Assembly: GCA_005798205.1 (NCBI GenBank)
Contig: SYKJ01000189.1
Span: 1 to 5,093 of the forward strand
Reading direction: 5' to 3'
DNA length: 5,093 bases
Source of the DNA: Bacteroidota bacterium
Lineage (GTDB): Bacteria > Bacteroidota > Bacteroidia > Flavobacteriales > Crocinitomicaceae
In this document: piece by piece, positions 1 to 5,093 of the stretch
How the letters are laid out: each line of letters opens with the position of its first letter
How positions within the stretch are numbered: position 1 is the first letter of the stretch
Notes under the pieces: generated by a model
Databases searched by the model: none
The model's input: the letters and a program-made list of their open reading frames with translations, nothing else
Told to the model about the DNA's origin: nothing
Program-made: the position numbers and the translations under genes

Positions 1-171
1 CATAACAAGTGCAGTATCCATTTTTACAGTAATTGCAAGCGCTGAACAAATTCCTAATACTTGAACTGTCACAGGGTTGTTGTCTGTAAGCGGTTCTGTA
101 ATAAGCTTACGGTTCTTTTTAGAAAAAAGGGACTCAGATGGCGCCTTAACTTTTGTTATAGTTTCGCTCAT
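1..171 (-). CDS. nqrD: Na+-translocating NADH:quinone oxidoreductase subunit D (5' part only)
   Basis: NqrD is an integral membrane subunit of the Na+-NQR respiratory pump; with NqrE it forms the membrane core that, in solved structures of the complex, holds an iron-sulfur centre between them. Only the first 57 codons are present and the frame is still open at base 1. The ATG at 171-169 opens a polar N-terminal tail rich in Lys and Ser, followed by a block characteristic of NqrD: PLTDNNPVTVQVLGICSALA (residues 27-46), then a segment beginning the first membrane helix (AITVKMDTALVM). The start lies 4 nt after the nqrC stop, so it is probably translationally coupled to nqrC. No Shine-Dalgarno sequence precedes it; the upstream bases are A-rich. 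The related RnfE/RsxE subunit is the main alternative, but order after nqrA, nqrB and nqrC makes NqrD secure. The remaining roughly 150 residues lie outside the window. Confidence 0.95.
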   Translation of the reverse strand, partial: MSETITKVKAPSESLFSKKNRKLITEPLTDNNPVTVQVLGICSALAITVKMDTALVM

Positions 172-175
172 AGTT

Positions 176-925
176 TTATTTTTTTAATGATTTAAAATAC
201 ACTGTGTAAGGAATTAAACAACGATTTATCATTTCCTCAACTCCTTTGGAAGTGATTGTTCCTCCTGAAATACCATCAATTTTTGTTGGTTTAATTCCTG
301 ATCCATCTTTAACTACTTCGAACGCTGAATAATTACCCTCTTCATCACTAATTTTTTCATCTCCTTTTACCCAACGATCTATGAAAAATCCCAAAGAAAT
401 TTCTGCTCCAAGTCCTGGAGTTTCTCCTTTATGTCCAAAAGAAGCTCCTGCGATAGAGCGCTTATCTTCAGCAACACAGATATTTCCCCAAATTGGTCCC
501 CAAAGACCCATTCCTACAACTGGAATTATGTACAGTTTTTTCCCTTCTTTTTCAGCTACGAACATTGGATAGTTGCGGTCTTTTGCAGCAATTTTTTTAT
601 CCTTGTATTCAGCCTGAATATTAGCTTTAAAAGCTGCATCTTTCCCTTTTTCTCCATCTACAAGAACTTTTCCTTGGGCATTTAGTACTACGCCACCAGT
701 TATGTATTTAGCATACTCTACTTCAGCATTTTCCCTAGATACTTTTTTCATTTCTTCAGCCGAAAGCAAGGCGGATAAAACTTCCATTTTCTTTTTAATT
801 TCACCATTGGCCTCTTGTCTTTCTTTGAGACTAATTGCTAAAAAAGCGAGCAAGCCACCAACTACAACAACCATTATCGTAGCGAAGATAATTGTGTAAG
901 TATTACTTTCTTTATTCATTGCCAT
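176..925 (-). CDS. nqrC: Na+-translocating NADH:quinone oxidoreductase subunit C (covalent FMN subunit)
   Basis: NqrC carries one of the two covalently bound FMN groups in the electron path of Na+-NQR; ApbE flavin transferase attaches it to a threonine. The 249-residue protein is near the family length. It has one N-terminal membrane anchor (about residues 10-33, rich in Ile and Val), then a soluble FMN-binding domain outside the cytoplasm. Visible landmarks are HKGETPGLG (165-173) and the flavinylation block DGISGGT (217-223), where T223 is the expected FMN acceptor, followed by I224 and T225. The usual Ala of SGAT is Gly here. The start at 925 is 2 nt past the nqrB stop; an in-frame ATG at 919 (Met3) is an equally plausible start, since homologues often begin near MNKxSN. 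Neither has a Shine-Dalgarno sequence. RnfG is the related alternative, but the operon context settles it as NqrC. Confidence 0.96.
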   Translation of the reverse strand: MAMNKESNTYTIIFATIMVVVVGGLLAFLAISLKERQEANGEIKKKMEVLSALLSAEEMKKVSRENAEVEYAKYITGGVVLNAQGKVLVDGEKGKDAAFKANIQAEYKDKKIAAKDRNYPMFVAEKEGKKLYIIPVVGMGLWGPIWGNICVAEDKRSIAGASFGHKGETPGLGAEISLGFFIDRWVKGDEKISDEEGNYSAFEVVKDGSGIKPTKIDGISGGTITSKGVEEMINRCLIPYTVYFKSLKK

Positions 926-927
926 TT

Positions 928-2130
928 TTATGCGGTTTTAATTCGTTTTAATCTACGGTTAATATTTCCTTGGATTACGAAGTGATCAATTAAAGGAGCT
1001 GTTATATTCATGAATAAAATTGCAAGCATAATTCCTTCAGGATATGCAGGATTTAGCACTCGAATTACAATAGCAAGCAAACCACCCAAAAAGCCATAAA
1101 TCAATTTTCCTTTTGCGGTTTGTGCAGCAGAAACAGGATCTGTTGCCATAAAAATTGCACCAAAGGCAAAACTTCCAATTACAAGATGATATACAGCAGG
1201 CAATTCAAAATAAGGATTTCCACCAATAACGTTCATTAGTAAACCCATTGCAAGTCCACCGGCAAAAAATGAAGCCATAATTCTCAATGACCCAACTCCA
1301 GTGATGAGTAAAATAGCTGCTCCAATCAAACAAGCTAAAGTTGATGTTTCACCAATAGAGCCTGGAATCATTCCAAAAAACGAATTCGATAAAGTATACT
1401 CGCTTGTGAAACCGTTTAGATTTTGAAAGACAGGTTTATCAGACATGAAAGTTGCCAAATCCCCGAGAGCTGTAGAACCGCTGAAACCATCAACCTTAGT
1501 AGTTTCTGTTCCTGCCATCCACACTTTGTCACCTGACATAGATGTTGGATAGGCAAAAAATAGAAATGCGCGCGCAGTGAGCGCAACATTTACTACATTC
1601 ATTCCTGTTCCACCAAAAATCTCTTTTCCTATTATCACTGCAAAAGCAGTAGCAACACCAACCATCCAGAGAGGAACATCAGCGGGCATTGTTAATGGGA
1701 TTAACATTCCAGAAACTAAAAATCCTTCGTGTAAGGAGTGACCTCGAAGCATTCCAAATAAAAATTCTACTCCCAATCCAACACCATAAGAAACAATTAT
1801 TAGAGGCATTACAATTAGAAGGCCATTCCAAAACTTCTCTGCTCCATTTGCCCAATAAGCCAAGTCTCTATCTCCTAATGTTGCAACCATTTGCCAGTGC
1901 CCCGTATTGTAAATTCCAAAAAGTAGACAAGGAATAAGTGCTATGATTACGATCATCATGGTACGTTTCAAGTCAACACCATCGCGAATGTGTGCACCTT
2001 TTGTGGTTACTAATTTTGGTGTAAACGCAAAAGTAGCAAGTGTTTCAAACAAGGGATTCCATTTTTCATACTTCGCTCCTTTCACGAAGTTGGGTTCCAT
2101 TTTGTGTAGTATTTTTTCTAAAAATTTCAC
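928..2130 (-). CDS. nqrB: Na+-translocating NADH:quinone oxidoreductase subunit B (membrane, covalent FMN)
   Basis: NqrB is the large membrane subunit of Na+-NQR, binding a covalent FMN and, by family knowledge, riboflavin and quinone near the sodium path. The protein has 400 residues, close to the family length of about 400-415. Strong hydrophobic segments lie near residues 56-74, 102-127, 136-170, 180-194, 263-300, 313-329, 344-358 and 366-381. Family landmarks are HIRDGVDLKRTM (47-58), GKEIFGGTGMN (168-178), ARAFLFFAYP (186-195), the flavinylation site DGFSGST (214-220, acceptor T220), FFGMIPGSIGETS (251-263) and ATDPVSAAQT (329-338). The start is GTG at 2130; the N-terminus MKFLEKILHKMEPNF matches the conserved opening of Bacteroidota NqrB as I remember it, so the later ATG at 2100 (Met11) is less likely. 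It begins 18 nt after the nqrA stop. SGST instead of SGAT is the one odd residue. Confidence 0.97.
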   Translation of the reverse strand: MKFLEKILHKMEPNFVKGAKYEKWNPLFETLATFAFTPKLVTTKGAHIRDGVDLKRTMMIVIIALIPCLLFGIYNTGHWQMVATLGDRDLAYWANGAEKFWNGLLIVMPLIIVSYGVGLGVEFLFGMLRGHSLHEGFLVSGMLIPLTMPADVPLWMVGVATAFAVIIGKEIFGGTGMNVVNVALTARAFLFFAYPTSMSGDKVWMAGTETTKVDGFSGSTALGDLATFMSDKPVFQNLNGFTSEYTLSNSFFGMIPGSIGETSTLACLIGAAILLITGVGSLRIMASFFAGGLAMGLLMNVIGGNPYFELPAVYHLVIGSFAFGAIFMATDPVSAAQTAKGKLIYGFLGGLLAIVIRVLNPAYPEGIMLAILFMNITAPLIDHFVIQGNINRRLKRIKTA

Positions 2131-2148
2131 TTTACTAATTTTATATTA

Positions 2149-3510
2149 TTACAAACATTCTTGCGCAATCAAATCTAATCCAGTTCGGATTTTATCTTGA
2201 ATATTGATTTTTGTGGTGCATACATATTCACATAGAGCGAAATCCTCAGGTGCCACCTCGTATATTCCTAAATTTTCCATCCCATCAATGTCATTGGTTA
2301 TAGCGGCCTTAATAAGTTGCATTGGCAAGATATCAAAGGGAAAAACACGCTCTAATTCTCCAGTAACTACAAATGCTCTCTCTTCTCCGTTTGTATTGGT
2401 GTCTAAAACAAAGTTTTTTGTTTTTGGTGCAAGAAAAGTTGGAAAAAGACGTGAGTTTGAAAACTTATCAAAACCAAGTCCAAGCCAACCCTTAGTTAAG
2501 AAAAACTTGTAGTTATCACCTTCAGGGATAACAGTAATTTGGTTGTGATAAAATCCCAAGTAATCCTTTTTCTCTTTTCTATCACCTGTTAATACATTTC
2601 CTGAGATAATACGAACATTGTCATTATTTATTTTTTTATTTAAAATACTATCTAGGTTCGTTCCAATTAATACATCAAAATATTGGGGTGCAATTACTTC
2701 TGATCCTGTTAGTGCAATCGTTCTTGTCGCATTGAATTTTCCAGTATTGAAATAATTACCAATTATAGCAAGGTCTTGTATATTGACAGTCCAAATAAAT
2801 TCGCCTTTATTAATTGGATTTATGTGGTGTATTTGAGTCCCAACATTTCCTGCAGGATGTTTCCCTGAGAATTTATTTAGTTTAACACCCTTTAAATTTG
2901 AAAACAAAGTATTTTCATTTTTAGCATCAACATTCAAGTGAACATCTCCCTTAGTCAGTTTACAAAGTACGTCTATGCCTGCTTGTAGGTCTTCGCTTTT
3001 TCCATCTAGGATATAACTATAATCAGGAGCTAATGGTGAACTGTCAAACGTTGAAATAAATATTGATTTTGGCTCTTGATTCGGATCAGCGATTACATCA
3101 ATTGGACGTTGTTTAATGAAAGGCCACAAACCGCTTGCGAGCATCTTTGTTTTTATTTCCTCTGAAGAAAGTTTGCTGGAATCTACGGGTTCTCCTACTT
3201 TAAACTCTTGGCTTGAACCTGCTTCTATTAATATCTGCAGAATTTTTCTTTTATCTCCTCGAACAACTGCTTTAACGTTTCCACTTGCAGGAGAGACAAA
3301 TAAGATCGATTCATTTGTTTTGTCGAAAAAAAGTGGATCTCCAATTTTAATTGCATCACCTTCTTTTACTATCATTTTCGGGTTTAAACCGTGAAAATCT
3401 AGTGGGCTTAAAGAAATAATAGAGGATGGTGTTAAAACTGTTTTTTTTCTTTCGGCTGATCCTAAAAGTCGAATGTCTAAACCTTTATTAATATTAATTG
3501 TAGAAGACAT
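2149..3510 (-). CDS. nqrA: Na+-translocating NADH:quinone oxidoreductase subunit A
   Basis: NqrA is the cytoplasmic subunit of Na+-NQR with no redox cofactor established; it packs against NqrB and has been implicated in quinone binding. The 453 residues match the family length (about 445-450). The N-terminal part holds a barrel-sandwich (biotinyl/lipoyl-like) fold at about 41-82, with KEGDAIKIGDPLF (49-61) and SPASGNVKAVVRG (73-85). The central domain has the hallmark SGKHPAGNVGTQIHHINPI (215-233) and RTIALTGSEV (263-272). Further conserved blocks are ISGNVLTGD (302-310), LGFYHNQITVIPEG (318-331), GELERVFPFDILPMQLIKA (384-402) and LGIYEVAPEDFALCEYVC (414-431). No membrane helices are seen. 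The ATG at 3510 fits the usual N-terminus with a KGLDI-type opening (9-13). It is the first gene of the operon, read from the divergent spacer at 3511-3621. RnfC is related but carries cluster-binding cysteines absent here. Confidence 0.98.
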   Translation of the reverse strand: MSSTININKGLDIRLLGSAERKKTVLTPSSIISLSPLDFHGLNPKMIVKEGDAIKIGDPLFFDKTNESILFVSPASGNVKAVVRGDKRKILQILIEAGSSQEFKVGEPVDSSKLSSEEIKTKMLASGLWPFIKQRPIDVIADPNQEPKSIFISTFDSSPLAPDYSYILDGKSEDLQAGIDVLCKLTKGDVHLNVDAKNENTLFSNLKGVKLNKFSGKHPAGNVGTQIHHINPINKGEFIWTVNIQDLAIIGNYFNTGKFNATRTIALTGSEVIAPQYFDVLIGTNLDSILNKKINNDNVRIISGNVLTGDRKEKKDYLGFYHNQITVIPEGDNYKFFLTKGWLGLGFDKFSNSRLFPTFLAPKTKNFVLDTNTNGEERAFVVTGELERVFPFDILPMQLIKAAITNDIDGMENLGIYEVAPEDFALCEYVCTTKINIQDKIRTGLDLIAQECL

Positions 3511-3535
3511 ATTATAAATAAATGAAAATTCGGTG

Positions 3536-3570
3536 CAAAAATACGTAAATGTTATTGATAAAAGATTTAA
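3536..3570 (-). promoter_or_regulatory. candidate promoter for the nqr operon
   Basis: On the minus strand, positions 3543-3536 read TATTTTTG, a full match to the Bacteroidota -7 consensus TAnnTTTG, and it is followed by CACCG as often seen. Initiation would fall near 3530, giving a leader of about 20 nt before the nqrA ATG at 3510. The -33 element (TTG or TTTG) is poor: the expected place, about 3561-3567, reads only CTTTT with no G. The position between divergent genes supports it, but the surrounding DNA is nearly all A and T, so chance matches are likely. Confidence 0.5.
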
Positions 3571-3610
3571 AATAATTATTTTTATTATTGTTTTTTTAAC
3601 AAAGATTTAA
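3561..3610. repeat. 10-bp direct repeat flanking a 14-bp palindrome in the divergent spacer
   Basis: AAAGATTTAA occurs at 3561-3570 and again at 3601-3610, exactly 40 nt apart. Between them, overlapping the first copy by two bases, is a perfect AT-only palindrome, AAAATAATTATTTT (3569-3582). The layout lies in the nqrA/apaG divergent spacer and could bind a regulator, but in DNA this AT-rich such repeats are expected at roughly this frequency by chance. Confidence 0.3.
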
Positions 3611-3618
3611 TACTATTG
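3588..3618 (+). promoter_or_regulatory. candidate apaG promoter (weak, ambiguous)
   Basis: A TTG at 3588-3590, a 20-nt spacer, and TACTATTG at 3611-3618 approximate the Bacteroidota pattern TTG-N(about 19-21)-TAnnTTTG with one mismatch in the -7 box. If used, transcription would start at or within a few bases of the ATG at 3622, giving a leaderless or nearly leaderless message. A competing -7-like match, TATTATTG at 3583-3590, would leave a leader of about 25 nt but has no properly spaced TTG upstream. AT-richness makes both easy to find by chance. Confidence 0.28.
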
Positions 3619-3621
3619 TTT

Positions 3622-4008
3622 ATGGAACACAAAATCAAACAAAATATAATAATAACATCTCTTACATGGTATCGCGAGGACCTATCAGATGTTGAGAATA
3701 ACAACTATTTTTTCAATTATAAAATCAAAATACAAAACATTAGTAAAGATCGTGTTCAATTACTTCATCGGTATTGGAAAATAGAGCATTTAACCATCGG
3801 TTCAAGTGTAGTTAGTGGATCTGGTGTAATTGGTGAACAGCCTATTTTATCAGAAAATGAATCTTTTGAATATACGAGTGGCTGTGAATTATGGAATCCC
3901 TTCGGAAGAATGAGTGGTTACTACACATTTGTGAATCTTGAAAGTAACCAAGAATTTTCGATTGAAATTCCCTCGTTTAAGATGGTTTATCCTCCCTTGC
4001 TAAATTAA
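3622..4008 (+). CDS. apaG: ApaG family protein (Co2+/Mg2+ efflux protein ApaG by name; DUF525)
   Basis: This is a small conserved protein of the ApaG/DUF525 family, a single beta-sandwich of fibronectin-III-like fold. Its biochemical role is unsettled: the family name comes from a Co2+ resistance phenotype in enterobacteria, and the same domain occurs in eukaryotic proteins such as FBXO3 and PDIP38. The 128 residues match the family length. Landmarks are LLHRYWKIEH (47-56), GSGVIGEQP (65-73), ESFEYTSGCEL (78-88) and the closing GRMSGYYTFV (93-102), with the conserved Gly, Tyr and Ser residues in place. I chose the ATG at 3622; the frame extends back to a TTG at 3616, only two codons earlier, and a Met there is less likely. 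The gene is divergent from nqrA and its stop overlaps the rsmG stop region by 4 nt. No Shine-Dalgarno sequence is seen. Confidence 0.93.
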   Translation: MEHKIKQNIIITSLTWYREDLSDVENNNYFFNYKIKIQNISKDRVQLLHRYWKIEHLTIGSSVVSGSGVIGEQPILSENESFEYTSGCELWNPFGRMSGYYTFVNLESNQEFSIEIPSFKMVYPPLLN

Positions 4009-4625
4009 ATTATTACGTGAATGACTTTCTTTGTTTCAAAGAAATCCTCTTTAAAATAATGATTTAAATGGTATTCTTTATAGCGAAATTTTATACTTTT
4101 CATTTCATTTTCTAGATCACCACCTTTTAGATAGAGAATTCCATTTTTAAGTTTATTTTTCCGTTCTTTTTTAATTTTTCTTTTCACGAAGTTTATAAAA
4201 ACAGGCATTTGAGTTACAGCTCTACTAATTACAAAATCAAAATCTCCTTTCACATCCTCAGCTCTTAAGTGCAAGCCACATACATTTTTTAATCCAATCG
4301 CTTCAGCAACTTCATTTACAACTTTGATTTTTTTCCCTATTGAATCCACCAATGTAAAATAAACTTCTGGAAAAAGAATAGCGAGTGGAATTCCAGGAAA
4401 CCCACCACCCGTTCCTACATCGAGAATTTGTGAGCCCTTTTTAAACTGAATTATTTTTGCAATTCCTAGAGAATGCAAGACATGCCTTTCATAGAAGTTT
4501 TCAGTGTCTTTTCTCGAAATGACATTTATTTGTCTATTCCACTCTTCGTAAAGTCCTTGTAATTTTTCAAATTGCTCGACTTGTTCTTTACTTAAACTAG
4601 TAAAATAGTTAAGAATTTGTTTCAC
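4005..4625 (-). CDS. rsmG: 16S rRNA (guanine(527)-N7)-methyltransferase RsmG (GidB)
   Basis: RsmG uses S-adenosylmethionine to methylate N7 of G527 in 16S rRNA, in the 530 loop of the small subunit; loss gives low-level streptomycin resistance in several bacteria. The 206 residues match the family length (about 207). After an N-terminal helical part with EEWNRQINVISRKD (27-40) and ERHVLHSLGIAK (46-57) comes a Rossmann-type methyltransferase domain. It has the SAM-binding motif ILDVGTGGGFPGIP (67-80), acidic D94 in LVDSIGKK (92-99) and the conserved SRA (134-136). A Lys/Asn-rich stretch (148-161) sits before LYLKGGD (164-170). The start is GTG at 4625, supported by the opening MKQILNYF typical of Bacteroidota RsmG and by an AAGGAG at 4643-4638, though with a long 12-nt spacer. 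It lies 3 nt after the sigma-factor stop, so the two genes are probably cotranscribed. Confidence 0.97.
   Translation of the reverse strand: MKQILNYFTSLSKEQVEQFEKLQGLYEEWNRQINVISRKDTENFYERHVLHSLGIAKIIQFKKGSQILDVGTGGGFPGIPLAILFPEVYFTLVDSIGKKIKVVNEVAEAIGLKNVCGLHLRAEDVKGDFDFVISRAVTQMPVFINFVKRKIKKERKNKLKNGILYLKGGDLENEMKSIKFRYKEYHLNHYFKEDFFETKKVIHVII
4026..4044. repeat. 8-bp inverted repeat inside the 3' end of rsmG, downstream of apaG
   Basis: TTTCTTTG (4026-4033) and CAAAGAAA (4037-4044) are exact inverted copies around a TTT loop. The hairpin starts 17 nt past the apaG stop and lies within codons for the rsmG segment around FETKK. The stem is AT-rich with only two G-C pairs, and no U-tract follows on either strand, so it is at best a weak terminator or end-stabilising structure for apaG mRNA. 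It may simply reflect coding sequence. Confidence 0.35.
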
Positions 4626-4628
4626 GTT

Positions 4629-5093
4629 TTAAATCGTCTCCTTTGTTTTTTCGATCATAGAAGAAAGAAAATCGCGCGCCCGAAATAATTGAGCTTTCAC
4701 TGTTCCTAAGGGTAAATTCATTTCTTCGGCAATTTCTTCATAGCTCATTTCATCGAAGTATCTTTTTTCCACAAGCTCACGGTATTTTGGTTTCAATTTA
4801 CTCACCAAAAGACGCATGTGATCAATTCTTTGCCCTTGGATAATTGTTTCCTCGGGATTTAAGCTCGGGGATCGCGCATCAATTTGTATAGACTCTCCAT
4901 CACTATTGCTTATTCCAGAATCCATAGACGTAACTTGAATTCTTTTTTTTCTAATAAAATCAATGCTGTTATTAGAAGCAATTTTAAAGAGCCAAGTACT
5001 AAAAGCAAAGCTTGGAGAATATTGCTCCAGCCTGTTAAATGCTTTACCGAAAGCCTCAATGGTCAAATCGTCAGCATCGTCTGTGTTTTTAAC
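4629..5093 (-). CDS. RNA polymerase sigma-70 factor, ECF subfamily (5' end outside window)
   Basis: This is a group 4 (ECF) sigma factor that would direct RNA polymerase to its own set of promoters. The frame is open to the window edge at 5093, giving 154 residues; about 30 residues of region 2 are missing, judged from the usual length of 170-200. Visible region 2 includes DDADDLTIEAFGKAF (5-19) and STWLFKIASNNSIDFIRKKR (32-51), the core-binding and -10 recognition part. An acidic, Ser-rich linker (56-82) leads to region 4, with LKPKYRELVEKRYFDEMSY (100-118) and the helix-turn-helix EEIAEEMNLPLGTVKAQLFR (119-138). A TTG at 5066 could be mistaken for a start, but it falls inside the conserved DDLTIEAF block and must be internal. 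rsmG follows after 3 nt. No anti-sigma gene lies downstream. It resembles a conserved flavobacterial sigma factor; its regulon is unknown to me. Confidence 0.94.
   Translation of the reverse strand, partial: VKNTDDADDLTIEAFGKAFNRLEQYSPSFAFSTWLFKIASNNSIDFIRKKRIQVTSMDSGISNSDGESIQIDARSPSLNPEETIIQGQRIDHMRLLVSKLKPKYRELVEKRYFDEMSYEEIAEEMNLPLGTVKAQLFRARDFLSSMIEKTKETI

Noticed and set aside
381..899. Plus-strand open frames of 63-84 codons opposite nqrC
   Set aside because: They overlap a well-supported conserved gene on the other strand, have no recognisable domain, and are shadows of its reading frame.
1689..2512. Plus-strand open frames of 82-102 codons opposite nqrB and nqrA
   Set aside because: They lie antisense to conserved NqrA and NqrB sequence, show no family motif, and their frames follow from the codon pattern of the real genes.
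3116..3394. Plus-strand 92-codon frame opposite the nqrA 5' half
   Set aside because: It is antisense to the NqrA barrel-sandwich region with no protein-like motif and no promoter or ribosome site in front.
3569..3582. The 14-bp palindrome as a terminator hairpin
   Set aside because: It is made only of A and T with no loop, so the RNA hairpin would be unstable, and no gene ends into it.
3591..3597. Run of seven T residues (3591-3597) as a terminator tail
   Set aside because: No GC-rich hairpin precedes it on the plus strand and no gene ends there; it is part of an AT-rich promoter spacer.
3616..3618. TTG at 3616 as the apaG start
   Set aside because: The ATG at 3622 is only two codons downstream, is the commoner start codon, and gives a family-typical length.
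5064..5066. TTG at 5066 as the start of the sigma factor
   Set aside because: The frame stays open upstream to the edge and encodes VKNTDDADD, part of conserved sigma region 2, so the true start is outside the window.

Overview
The window looks like ordinary core chromosome from an AT-rich member of the Bacteroidota, most likely Flavobacteriia. The basis is the wording of the proteins: the NqrA, NqrB and NqrC N-termini, the RsmG opening and its LDVGTGGGFPGIP block, and the sigma-factor core all read like flavobacterial homologues as I remember them. Most starts lack a Shine-Dalgarno sequence, and a TAnnTTTG-type -7 box lies upstream of nqrA. No database search was possible.

Left part (1-3510, all minus strand): the promoter-proximal part of a Na+-translocating NADH:quinone oxidoreductase operon. 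In transcription order it holds nqrA (3510-2149), nqrB (2130-928, GTG start), nqrC (925-176) and the first 57 codons of nqrD (171-1, cut by the window edge). The gaps between genes are 18, 2 and 4 nt. nqrE and nqrF, which would complete the six-subunit pump, would be expected to the left of the window. Both covalent-FMN subunits carry a recognisable flavinylation site, with SGST in NqrB and SGGT in NqrC in place of the textbook SGAT.

Middle (3511-4008): a 111-nt, very AT-rich divergent spacer separates nqrA from apaG on the plus strand. It holds a candidate nqrA promoter, weaker candidate apaG promoter elements, a repeated 10-mer and a 14-bp AT-only palindrome.

Right part (4005-5093, minus strand): an ECF-type sigma-70 factor whose start lies outside the window, followed 3 nt later by rsmG (16S rRNA G527 methyltransferase, GTG start). 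The 3' ends of rsmG and apaG converge and overlap by 4 nt, so no intergenic terminator separates them.

Functionally, the nqr genes encode the respiratory sodium pump. rsmG acts on the ribosome, apaG is a conserved small protein of unsettled role, and the sigma factor is regulatory. I found no mobile element, CRISPR array, RNA gene or accessory system, and no stretch over 300 nt lacks a gene. I do not see evidence for an undescribed system here; the findings are modest points about motifs, starts, promoters and gene overlaps.
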